NCBI GenBank assembly: GCA_016869285.1
Contig: VGEN01000023.1
Location: forward strand, 1 to 42,142
Direction: 5' to 3'
Source of the DNA: Alphaproteobacteria bacterium
GTDB lineage: Bacteria > Pseudomonadota > Alphaproteobacteria > SHVZ01
Length of the DNA stretch: 42,142 nucleotides
Below the pieces are notes generated by a model that was not told the origin of the DNA, ran no database searches, and saw only the letters and a list, made by a program, of their open reading frames with translations. The translations under genes were made by a program, and so were the position numbers. Shown here piece after piece: positions 17,736 through 25,165 of this stretch; the first letter of the stretch is position 1, and each line of letters starts with the position of its first letter.

Positions 17736-17759
17736 GGCGCTGAAATGGCGCCAATATGG
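17729..17759. promoter_or_regulatory. Palindromic operator of the FitAB/VapBC operon
   Basis: CCATATTGGCGC (17729-17740) and its exact reverse complement GCGCCAATATGG (17748-17759) flank a 7-bp spacer. The 12-bp arms overlap the predicted -10 box and end 9 bp before the antitoxin ATG, the usual position for autorepression by a ribbon-helix-helix antitoxin and toxin complex. Confidence 0.8.
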
Positions 17760-17768
17760 AGCCCTCCA

Positions 17769-18005
17769 ATGCCCGTGACCTTGTCGATCAAAAACGCTCC
17801 CGACGACGTCGTCCGGCGCTTGAAGGAGCGCGCCAAGCGCAACCATCGCTCCCTTCAGGGCGAGTTGATGAGCATCTTGGAAAGTGCCGTCGCACCGAAG
17901 GCCGCGATGACTCCGGCCGAGATATTGGCCGAGGTGCGTCGGCGCGGACTCAAGACGCCTTCAGAGGCAGCCGAGATGATTCGTGCCGATCGAGACAGCC
18001 GTTAA
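17769..18005 (+). CDS. FitA-like ribbon-helix-helix antitoxin
   Basis: The 78-aa protein starts MPVTLSIKNAPDDVVRRLKERAKRNHRSLQGELMSILE in motif terms: a short beta strand followed by two helices, the ribbon-helix-helix DNA-binding fold of FitA-type antitoxins. The C-terminal third (AEILAEVRRRGLKTPSEAAEMI) would wrap the toxin. GGAG lies seven bases before ATG 17769. It overlaps the downstream PIN-domain toxin by 23 bp, as usual for coupled toxin-antitoxin genes. Confidence 0.9.
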   Translation: MPVTLSIKNAPDDVVRRLKERAKRNHRSLQGELMSILESAVAPKAAMTPAEILAEVRRRGLKTPSEAAEMIRADRDSR

Positions 18006-18366
18006 GGTCGTCGACGCGTCGGCGATCGCAGCGGCGTTGTTTGGCGAGCCGGGTGGGCAAGGCGTCCTAGAGCAACTGGGCTCAAGCAGCTTGCGAGCGC
18101 CGGAATTGCTGCCGTTCGAGGTGGCGAATGTCTGCCTCAAGAAGGCGCGCCTCGATTGGGTGCAAGCCGATGCCATCATCGACGCTTTTAGTCTGCTTGC
18201 GGCAATGGCCATCGACTTCGTGCCGGTGAAGCACGGCGAGGTCCTTGATCTTGCGAGGGCCTCCGGGCTCACCGCCTACGACGCGAGCTATCTCTGGCTC
18301 GCGCAACAGCTCAATGCTGAGCTCGTAACCCTGGATCGGCGGCTGGCGGCTGCGGCACGCCGCTAA
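17983..18366 (+). CDS. PIN-domain ribonuclease toxin (VapC/FitB family)
   Basis: The 127-aa protein has the PIN-domain acidic residues in order: Asp11 (VVDASA), Glu46 (PFEVAN), Asp100 (YDASYLWLA) and Asp118 (TLDRRL). These coordinate magnesium for RNA cleavage in VapC toxins. Translation starts at GTG 17983 inside the antitoxin gene. All key acids are present, so it is likely active. Its TAA overlaps the TAG of the convergent TauD-type gene (CTAA at 18363-18366). Confidence 0.92.
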   Translation: MPIETAVKVVDASAIAAALFGEPGGQGVLEQLGSSSLRAPELLPFEVANVCLKKARLDWVQADAIIDAFSLLAAMAIDFVPVKHGEVLDLARASGLTAYDASYLWLAQQLNAELVTLDRRLAAAARR

Positions 18367-19436
18367 GCCGCCGCCTGACCGATGCCGCCGCGGTTGGCGC
18401 CAGGGTCGATCGAGCGCCAGAGCACCTCGTGGCCCTTCGGCAGCGCGCGGCTGTTGGGCATGGCGAGCCAGATGCGCAGCAGCAGCCGGTCCTGGCCCGA
18501 GGCGGCGTCGTCCTCGAAGGGCGTGCGGCCGTGATAGATCACATGATTGTTGAGGAGCTGCATGTCGCCCGGCGCAAAGCGCATCTCGAAGGAAAGTTCC
18601 TGGGCGAGCTCCATCAGCATGTCGATGCCGGCCTTCTGCTTCGCCGTCAGCTTCGGCACCTCGCCCATCTTCTGGGCGGCCTCGATATAGGTCAGCGAAT
18701 AGTGGCTGGTGAAGCGGCCGTCGCGCTGGCCGAAGATTGGCAGGGGATAGGCAAGATTCTCGCCGCCCGGCTCCTCGCCGAAGCGGCTCCGCCAGATGTC
18801 CTCGTAGAGCGCGGCGCAAAGCTCGGGCGCGCGTTCGAGCATGGTGTTGTGGACCGTGGCCGAACTTGCGAGCTTGCTGGTGCCGCCGGCCTTGGCCTGG
18901 CGCACGCAGAGGAGGCCGACGGCATCGCAGCGGTCGGTGTGGAAGCGGAGCTGGCCGTTGGTCAGCGTGCGCGCATAGGAGGAGAGGAAGGTCTTGCCCT
19001 GGCCCTCGTCGATCTGGCCGTAGCGTTGCCCGGCGAGCGCGGCGCCGCCCTCGTCGCGGATCGCGCGCATCAGCTCGCCCGACTTGTTCTGATGCAGCGG
19101 TGTGCCGAGATTGGCGCCGATGCCGAACCAGATGCGCCTCAGATCCTCCTCGGCATAGCGCGCAACCGGCAGGCCGCGGAGCTGCATCATGCCCGAGCCG
19201 TTCTCGAGCTCGTCGCGGATGTCGTCAAGAAGCGGCGTCAGCCCAGGCAGCGGGAAGTTCTTCCGGGTGACCGCCGGCCACTCGATGTCACGACGCTTCA
19301 CGTCCTGAAGGGCGGCGTCGATTTCGGCAATGTGGGCATCGCCGAGATGACGGATCCAGCGCTTCGACGGTGCGATGTCGCGGCCAAGCCAGGCACAGGC
19401 GCCGGTGATGGGGCGGGGAAGAACGGTTGCGGTCAT
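18363..19436 (-). CDS. TauD/TfdA-family dioxygenase, longer subgroup
   Basis: The 357-aa protein carries His166-x-Asp168 (RFHTDRCD), a distal His near 302 (IYHGRTPF) and an Arg near 317-321 (RLLLRIW) for 2-oxoglutarate. It belongs to the longer TauD subgroup (about 330-380 aa) seen in many soil Proteobacteria; substrates are mostly unknown, and the fold also covers gamma-butyrobetaine-type hydroxylases. The start at 19436 follows AGGGATC; the frame extends to 19505 without a better start. It is divergent from the MFS transporter gene. Confidence 0.9.
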   Translation of the reverse strand: MTATVLPRPITGACAWLGRDIAPSKRWIRHLGDAHIAEIDAALQDVKRRDIEWPAVTRKNFPLPGLTPLLDDIRDELENGSGMMQLRGLPVARYAEEDLRRIWFGIGANLGTPLHQNKSGELMRAIRDEGGAALAGQRYGQIDEGQGKTFLSSYARTLTNGQLRFHTDRCDAVGLLCVRQAKAGGTSKLASSATVHNTMLERAPELCAALYEDIWRSRFGEEPGGENLAYPLPIFGQRDGRFTSHYSLTYIEAAQKMGEVPKLTAKQKAGIDMLMELAQELSFEMRFAPGDMQLLNNHVIYHGRTPFEDDAASGQDRLLLRIWLAMPNSRALPKGHEVLWRSIDPGANRGGIGQAAA

Positions 19437-19534
19437 CGTCGATCCCTGGATGAGGCGCGAGGATAGCGCGGCCCGCCGGGGTCGGGCAAAGTAAGGCTCC
19501 CCCAAGCCTGACCCGCCCTTCCCCGGAGCCCGAC

Positions 19535-20788
19535 CTGGCCCACCCCTTCATCGACCTTGTCCAAGACCCGCCGACGCGGCGCGTCTGGGCAGGCTTAAGT
19601 TTCCAAGCCGTCGCCGAAGAGCTCATGCGCATCGCCGTCATCTGGCTCGCCATCGACATGGTCGGCGCCGCCGCAAGCTTCCTGCTCTTCGGCCAGCTCA
19701 TTGCCGCCTTCGTCGTCAGCATCCTCGCCGGCGCGGTCGCGGACCGTTTCTCGCCCCGCGGCACCATGGTTTTCGTCAACCTCGTGCGCGCCGGGCTGCT
19801 GTTGTTGCCGGTCGGGCTCTCGATGGGCGGTCTCTTGACCTTTCCGACGCTGATGATGGCGGCGGTCGCGATCTCTTCCCTTAGGGGCGTCTACGATCCG
19901 GCCCTGCAATCCAGCGTGCCGCGGCTGGCGCCGTCTCCCGATCGCATCCAGGCGGTCAACGGCCTCTTCGACTCGACGCATCGCCTGGCGCGGCTCGTCG
20001 GGCCGTTCATCGGCGGGCTCCTGTCGCTGATCCTGCCGGTGATTCATTTCCTGACCGTCTCGGCCGGCAGCTTTGCGCTCGGCGCCTTGGTGATGCGCCG
20101 CATCGGCCGCGGCCTCGATCAGCCTCTCGGTACGCACGGCGCCGGCATCCGGGCTGCGCTCGATCGTATGCTGAAGGGCCTGATGATCGCGCGCCGCGAC
20201 CGGCCGATCGCCCGCATCCTTGCCGCCAATACCGTCAACCTAATCGGCTGGATCCTCGGCATCACGCTCGGCATCCCGATGCTGATGGCGAACCACCCGC
20301 CTTCGGGCTTCGAGCATCAGCCGCTGGTCGCGCTCGCCTGCGTGCTTGCCGCCTACGGCACCGGCGACTTCGCTTCCAACGTGTGGGTCGCCAATCGGCG
20401 CCCCGCCGATCGCTGGCGCTTCATGTTCTCAGGATACATCGCGCTCGGGCTCGGCATCGGCGCGACGGCGCTGCCGGTGCTGATCGGGCTCGGCCCCATC
20501 GAGCTGCCGGCGACCATGCTCGCGGCCTTCATCGGCGGCTGCGGCGGGCCGATCTTCTTCCTGCCGATGCTGACCACGATTCAGACGCGGGTGTCCGGTG
20601 CCGAGATCGCAGCGATCTTCCGGCTTCGCATCGCCATCACTTCGGCCTCGATGGCGCTGGCGGCGCTCGCCGGCTCCTGGATGTTCGATGCCTTCGGGGC
20701 GATCCCGACCGTGATCGTCGCCGGCCTGTTCATGGCGGCGACCGGGAGCGTCGGGCTCCTCTCCCGGCCGCCCGAGATGAAGATTTAG
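19535..20788 (+). CDS. MFS transporter with probable CTG start
   Basis: The frame reads as a 417-aa major facilitator from CTG 19535, about 12 membrane helices. The residues before the first ATG (19625) read DPPTRRVWAGLSFQAVAEEL, which matches the N terminus and first helix of this MFS subgroup, so the ATG-initiated 387-aa version would lack part of helix 1. There is no ATG, GTG or TTG in frame between the stop at 19451-19453 and 19625. CTG 19535 has GGAG seven bases upstream. The cytoplasmic loop GAVADRFSPRG is the family motif A region. Its stop TAG is the outer end of the palindromic element at 20785. The substrate is unknown. Confidence 0.8.
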   Translation: MAHPFIDLVQDPPTRRVWAGLSFQAVAEELMRIAVIWLAIDMVGAAASFLLFGQLIAAFVVSILAGAVADRFSPRGTMVFVNLVRAGLLLLPVGLSMGGLLTFPTLMMAAVAISSLRGVYDPALQSSVPRLAPSPDRIQAVNGLFDSTHRLARLVGPFIGGLLSLILPVIHFLTVSAGSFALGALVMRRIGRGLDQPLGTHGAGIRAALDRMLKGLMIARRDRPIARILAANTVNLIGWILGITLGIPMLMANHPPSGFEHQPLVALACVLAAYGTGDFASNVWVANRRPADRWRFMFSGYIALGLGIGATALPVLIGLGPIELPATMLAAFIGGCGGPIFFLPMLTTIQTRVSGAEIAAIFRLRIAITSASMALAALAGSWMFDAFGAIPTVIVAGLFMAATGSVGLLSRPPEMKI

Positions 20789-21057
20789 GAGCCTATCTGA
20801 GCAGTGGTCATGGCCTGGACCGCCGCTGCAAAGGCTTGGGCTAGGAGCGTCGAGCGACGCGATGCTGGCGCATCGCGAGCGAGGGCGCGACGACGCCCAA
20901 GCCTTTGCAGCGGCAGCCCTTCGGGTTGCGATGCGCCGGGCGATGGCTTTGTCAGGAGCGCTCGGCGATGCGTCAGCATCGCCGTCGCGCCCCTTCCGCG
21001 CCCTCGCCGCGGCGCGTCGCAATCCAGGCCGTGACCACTGCTCAGATAGGCTCCTAA
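20785..21057. repeat. 273-bp nested palindromic element with 35-bp terminal inverted repeats
   Basis: The outer arms are 20785-20819 and 21023-21057 (TTAGGAGCCTATCTGAGCAG... and its complement), 35 bp with one mismatch. Inside are two further inverted repeats. Lobe A has 19-bp perfect arms (20823-20841 and 20895-20913) and an inner hairpin GCGATGC-tggc-GCATCGC (20859-20876). Lobe B has 13-bp arms with one mismatch (20926-20938 and 21010-21022) and an inner hairpin GGCGATGC-gtca-GCATCGCC (20964-20983). The whole can fold as a three-way junction. No coding frame inside looks real. It separates the convergent MFS and GGT genes. Confidence 0.9.
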
Positions 21058-22652
21058 GCCGTCGCCACGTAGCCGTCGCGGCGCGGATCGCAGCCGCCGG
21101 TCATCGCGCCCGAGTCGGGATCGATGACGATGCCGTGCATGCCGCCGACCGACATGGTCCAGGGCGGGTAGTGCTCGGCCTCGTGGCCGCGCGCCTTCAG
21201 CGCGTTGACGACCTCGGGCCGGACGCGGCCCTCGACTTGCACCCGCCTGCCGTCCCAGAGGCGGGCGCGCGGCGCTTCGATCGCATCCTGGATCGGCAGC
21301 TTGAAGTCCATGAGATGGACCATGGTCTGGGTCTGGGTCTGGCAGATGCCGTAGCTGCCGGGCGTGCCGAGGGCGAGCACGGGCTTGCCCTCGCGCGTGC
21401 CGATCGAGGGCGCCATCGGCAGCGCCAGCGGCCCGCCGGGACGCATGTAGTTGGTGCCCTTCGGGTTGATCTCGCCCCAGTAGAGGAAGTTGTTGAGGCA
21501 GACGCCGGTGCCCGGAATCACGACGCCGCAGCCGAATCCGGCGCCGAGGCTCTGGGTGATGCAGATGGCGTTGCCGTCCTTGTCGGCGGCGGAGAAGGAG
21601 GTCGTGTGCTCCTTGCGCTCGTCGATCGGCTTCGGCATCCACTGCTCGGTCAGCGCGTCGATCGGCTTGCCGTCGGCGACCCGCTTGCGGAGCTTGGCGA
21701 CGAAGCCGTCGGAGAGGAGCTCCTTCAGCTTCTTCAGGCTCGGGTTGTTGTGCTCGATGCGCGCCGCGGCGGCGATCCTGATGGCGCGATAGACGAGGTC
21801 GAGATGATCGACGCCGTTGTGCTCCAAGCGGCCGAGATCGAAGCCGTCGAGAATGCGCAGCGTCAGCAGATACTGGAATCCCTCGCAGGGCGGCGGCAGC
21901 GTGTGCACGGTCATGCCGCGGTAGTCGGCGGCGACCGGATCGAGCCATTCGGGCTCGACTGCATCGAAGTCGTCCTGCGTCAGGCAGCCGCCGAGCTTCT
22001 TGGTGTGTGCGAGCAGCGCCTTGCCGAGCGGGCCCTTATAGAGATGGTTCGGGCCGTTGGCGACGATCGCTTCATAGGTCTTGGCGAGATTCGGCTGCTG
22101 CAGCACCTGGCCGGCTTTCACCACGCCCTTGCCGAAGGCGTAGTTGCGGTTCCAGTCCTCGTAGAAGGCCTTGTAGGGCTTCAGGTCCCGCGCCGCCTCC
22201 ATGTACTTGTCATCGTTGAAGTCGGTCAGCACGACGCCGTCGCGGGCAAGCTCGATCGCCGGCCGGAACACGTCCTTCAGCGACTTCTTGCCGTAGGTCT
22301 CGACCAGCGTGCACCAGCCGGCGAGGTTGCCAGGCGTCGAGCAGGCGAGGGGTCCGCGGTGCAGATCCTCGCGATCCTTGAAGCGCTCGACCGGCAGCTT
22401 AAACGGCACCTTGGTGATGAAGTCGAGGGTGCGGACCCGCCTCTCCTTGGCGACGAACATGGTCGCCATGCCCATGCCGGCGAGGCCCGACATATAGGGC
22501 TCGGCGACGTTGAGCACGGCGGCCGTCGCGGCGATCGCATCGAAGGCGTTGCCGCCCTCGCGCATGAGGCGGGCGCCGGCCTGGGCGGCCAGCGGATGGG
22601 CTGCGGCGACGACGCCGTGGACGGACGAGATGCGTGGACGCTTGCCGTTCAT
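21054..22652 (-). CDS. ggt: Gamma-glutamyltransferase family protein
   Basis: The 532-aa protein is an Ntn-hydrolase of the GGT family. The early GVVAAAHPLAAQAGARLMREGGNAFDA block is typical. The autocatalytic nucleophile should be Thr350 in EHTTSFSAADKDGNA, corresponding to the TT-x-x-S-x-x-D pattern of E. coli GGT. The PGTGVCLNNFLYW and APRARLW regions follow. There is no signal peptide, unlike classical periplasmic GGT, so it may be a cytoplasmic member acting on gamma-glutamyl amides or glutathione conjugates. Its stop TAG lies in the right terminal repeat of the palindromic element. Confidence 0.92.
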   Translation of the reverse strand: MNGKRPRISSVHGVVAAAHPLAAQAGARLMREGGNAFDAIAATAAVLNVAEPYMSGLAGMGMATMFVAKERRVRTLDFITKVPFKLPVERFKDREDLHRGPLACSTPGNLAGWCTLVETYGKKSLKDVFRPAIELARDGVVLTDFNDDKYMEAARDLKPYKAFYEDWNRNYAFGKGVVKAGQVLQQPNLAKTYEAIVANGPNHLYKGPLGKALLAHTKKLGGCLTQDDFDAVEPEWLDPVAADYRGMTVHTLPPPCEGFQYLLTLRILDGFDLGRLEHNGVDHLDLVYRAIRIAAAARIEHNNPSLKKLKELLSDGFVAKLRKRVADGKPIDALTEQWMPKPIDERKEHTTSFSAADKDGNAICITQSLGAGFGCGVVIPGTGVCLNNFLYWGEINPKGTNYMRPGGPLALPMAPSIGTREGKPVLALGTPGSYGICQTQTQTMVHLMDFKLPIQDAIEAPRARLWDGRRVQVEGRVRPEVVNALKARGHEAEHYPPWTMSVGGMHGIVIDPDSGAMTGGCDPRRDGYVATA

Positions 22653-22682
22653 GTTTCCCCCCAGGACAGGCCGGTTTGATGT

Positions 22683-22694
22683 GCCTCCGGAGGC
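22683..22694. repeat. 12-bp palindrome in the ggt / hypothetical divergent region
   Basis: GCCTCCGGAGGC is a perfect 12-bp palindrome about 30 bp upstream of the ggt start, in the 113-bp gap between two divergent genes. It is a possible operator; no matching regulator can be identified. Confidence 0.35.
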
Positions 22695-22765
22695 TAGACC
22701 AGCCCTGCCGCGCTGTCGCTTTTCCCAGGCACAATCCGAAACGGAGCCGTGCTAGCGTCGGCGCC

Positions 22766-23254
22766 ATGGGCATGAACACACCGGGCCGGAAATTCCCGCG
22801 TTTCGAGGATGAGGCGGCCGTCCTGGCGGTCATCGAAGGGTTCCGGGCGCGGAGCCTGCCGTTCGAGCGCTGGACCCATCAGGCGCATCTTGCCGTCGGG
22901 CTCTGGCATGTGCGGGGCTTCGGCGAGGAACCGTCGAAGGATCTGCTCCGCCGCGGCATCAGCACCTACAACGAGTCCGTCGGCGTGCCCAACTCCGACA
23001 CCCGCGGCTACCACGAGACGGTGACGATGTACTTCGTCTGGGCGGCGGCCCGTTACCTGGAGTCGCCGCGACCGCCTGCGCTCGTCGACCTCGTCAACGA
23101 CTTCGTCGAGAGCCCGCATGGCTCCAAGGACGGCATCTTCATCTTCTGGAGCCGCGACCTGCTGCTCTCGACGCCGGCGAGGCGCGGCTGGATCGAGCCG
23201 GACCTCCGCCCGCTCTCGGTCGCGGCGCTGCCTGCGGCGGAAGCCGTGGCCTGA
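22766..23254 (+). CDS. Conserved uncharacterised protein with HxxH and YHE motifs
   Basis: I recognise the pattern from uncharacterised bacterial proteins but no named function. The 162-aa, mostly helical, soluble protein has FERWTHQAHLAVGLW (His38 and His41), RRGISTYNESVGVPNSDTRGYHETVT (His83, Glu84) and a C-terminal segment rich in prolines. The conserved His and Glu residues would fit a metal or ligand site, but that is inference. The start at 22766 (MGMN) is weakly supported; ATG 22772 is also possible. The aldo-keto reductase gene follows after 16 bp. Confidence 0.75.
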   Translation: MGMNTPGRKFPRFEDEAAVLAVIEGFRARSLPFERWTHQAHLAVGLWHVRGFGEEPSKDLLRRGISTYNESVGVPNSDTRGYHETVTMYFVWAAARYLESPRPPALVDLVNDFVESPHGSKDGIFIFWSRDLLLSTPARRGWIEPDLRPLSVAALPAAEAVA

Positions 23255-23270
23255 TCGCGGGGGGTTCATC

Positions 23271-24293
23271 ATGGAGTATCGCCGTCTCGGCCGCACGGGT
23301 CTCAAGGTTTCGGAGATCTGCCTCGGCACCATGACCTTCGGTCATGGCGCCGACCAGGCCGAGGCCGAGCGGATACTCGGCACGTTCTTCGAGGCCGGCG
23401 GCACCTTCATCGACACCGCGAACTCCTACAACGGCGGCGTCTCCGAGACCATGCTCGGCAAGGCACTCGGCGCGAAGCGCAAGCAGGCGATCGTCGCCAG
23501 CAAGGTCTTCAACCCGATGGGGCCAGGGCCCAACGACTCCGGCATGTCGCGCGCGCACGTCCTGGAGGCGGCCGAGGCCAGCCTGAAGCGGCTCGGGACC
23601 GACTATCTCGACCTCTACTACATCCATCACGTCGACATCGAGACGCCGCTGGAGGAGATGCTACGCGCCTTCGACGACCTCGTACGCCAAGGCAAGGTCC
23701 GCTACATCGCCTGCAGCAACTACGAATGCTGGCGGCTTATGGAGGCGATCTGGTTCTCCGACAGCCGCGGCTGGGAGCGCTTCGCCTGCCACCAGCCGCA
23801 ATACAGCCTGGTCGTGCGCGACATCGAGGAGGAGATCGTGCCGGCCTGCGAGCTCAAGGGCGTCGGCATCGTCTGCTGGTCGCCGCTCGCGGGTGGCTAT
23901 CTCGGCGGCCGCTACAAGCCGGGCGAGGCCAAGGTCGCCGGCACGCGCTCGGCCGAAGGCTGGGCCTATCCGTCGAAGTACTTCGCACCGAGCGCCGAAA
24001 AGACATTGGCGGCGCTGCTGGAGACGGCCAAGGAACTCGGCCGCAGCCCGGCCGAGGTGGCGCTCCGCTGGGTGCTCGACCGCCCGTTCATGACCAGCGC
24101 CATTGTCGGTGCGCGCGATGCGGCCCAGGCGGCGCAGTCGATGAAGGCGGCGGGCTGGCGCCTGCCGACGGAGATCGACAAGCGCCTCGGCGAGGTCTCG
24201 GCGCCGGGATGGCGCTATCCGCGTTCGATGGAGACCGGCATGGACCAGCGCCGCGCCAGCGCCGTGAAGATGCCGGGGATGAAGAGCGCATGA
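23271..24293 (+). CDS. Aldo/keto reductase
   Basis: The 340-aa NADPH-dependent TIM-barrel reductase has the AKR catalytic tetrad: Asp48 and Tyr53 (DTANSYNGG), Lys78 (ASKVF) and His119 (YYIHHVD). The C-terminal coenzyme loop is SAIVGARDAAQAAQS. It is closest in pattern to YajO/Tas-like or general stress AKRs acting on sugars or aldehydes. ATGA at 24290-24293 couples its end to the next gene. Confidence 0.93.
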   Translation: MEYRRLGRTGLKVSEICLGTMTFGHGADQAEAERILGTFFEAGGTFIDTANSYNGGVSETMLGKALGAKRKQAIVASKVFNPMGPGPNDSGMSRAHVLEAAEASLKRLGTDYLDLYYIHHVDIETPLEEMLRAFDDLVRQGKVRYIACSNYECWRLMEAIWFSDSRGWERFACHQPQYSLVVRDIEEEIVPACELKGVGIVCWSPLAGGYLGGRYKPGEAKVAGTRSAEGWAYPSKYFAPSAEKTLAALLETAKELGRSPAEVALRWVLDRPFMTSAIVGARDAAQAAQSMKAAGWRLPTEIDKRLGEVSAPGWRYPRSMETGMDQRRASAVKMPGMKSA

Positions 24294-25165
24294 CCTCGCC
24301 TGCCGACCGGCTCCGCAGGGCCCTCAAGCGCGGCGGTCTCACCGTGCCGAGCTGCTACGACGCGCTCGGCTTCCGCATGATCCATCAGGCCGGCTTCCCG
24401 GCCGCTTTCCTCTCGGGTTTCTCGGTCTCGGCGGCGCGGCTCGGCGTGCCGGATGCCGGGCTCCTCTCCTATGGCGAAATGGCCGATCAGGCGCGCAACG
24501 TCGCCGCCGCAGCGCCGCTGCCGCTGATCGTCGATGCCGATACCGGCTTCGGCAATGCGCAGAACGTGCAGCGGACGGTGAGGGGGCTCGCTTCGTCAGG
24601 CGCCGCCTGCCTGATGCTCGAAGACCAGGAGAGCCCGAAGCGCGATTTCGGCAAGCCGGGCGCGGTCGTCTCGCGCACCGATGCGCTCCGCCGCATCAAG
24701 GCCGCGGTTCAGGCGCGCGATGCCGGTGCCGATATCCTGATCATCGGCCGCACCGATGCGCGTAACGCCGCAGGTCCCGCCAGCGGTCTCGACGAGGCGT
24801 TGTGGCGCGCGGAGGCCTTCGCCGATCTCGGCGCCGACATCCTTTTCGTCACCGGCCCGCATGACCGCCGCGAGCTCGCGCGCATCGCCCGGTCGACGAC
24901 GCTGCCGCTAATGATCCAGGTCGACGAGCCCGGTCGTCCGGCCTGGAAGTCCTCGGCGGTTCACAAGATAGGATTCGCCATCGCGCTCTACGGCGTGACA
25001 CTCGTCTTCGCCGCTGCCGGCGCCATCCGCGATGCGATCAAGGACATGAAGGCCGGACGCCCCGTGCCCGCCGAGCGCGTCGTCAGCTGGGGCGAGATGG
25101 CGGAGATCGTCGGCGTCCCCGCCTATCTGAAAGTCGATCGCGACCTGAAGCGTCAGCGTTCGTAG
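24290..25165 (+). CDS. Isocitrate lyase / PEP mutase superfamily enzyme lacking the KKCGH loop
   Basis: The 291-aa protein has the superfamily metal site DADTGFGN (82-89) and LEDQ (110-113). Where isocitrate lyase and methylisocitrate lyase carry the catalytic KKCGH loop, this protein reads PKRDFGKPG (116-124), so the cysteine acid is absent. That fits oxaloacetate decarboxylase- or carboxyvinyl-carboxyphosphonate-type members, or a PEP mutase-like enzyme, rather than isocitrate lyase. It overlaps the aldo-keto reductase by 4 bp and its end overlaps the convergent serine hydrolase by 13 bp. Confidence 0.85.
   Translation: MTSPADRLRRALKRGGLTVPSCYDALGFRMIHQAGFPAAFLSGFSVSAARLGVPDAGLLSYGEMADQARNVAAAAPLPLIVDADTGFGNAQNVQRTVRGLASSGAACLMLEDQESPKRDFGKPGAVVSRTDALRRIKAAVQARDAGADILIIGRTDARNAAGPASGLDEALWRAEAFADLGADILFVTGPHDRRELARIARSTTLPLMIQVDEPGRPAWKSSAVHKIGFAIALYGVTLVFAAAGAIRDAIKDMKAGRPVPAERVVSWGEMAEIVGVPAYLKVDRDLKRQRS

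Noticed and set aside
20804..21034. Small open frames inside the palindromic element
   Set aside because: They are compositionally biased, have no ribosome site and arise from the repeated GC-rich arms.
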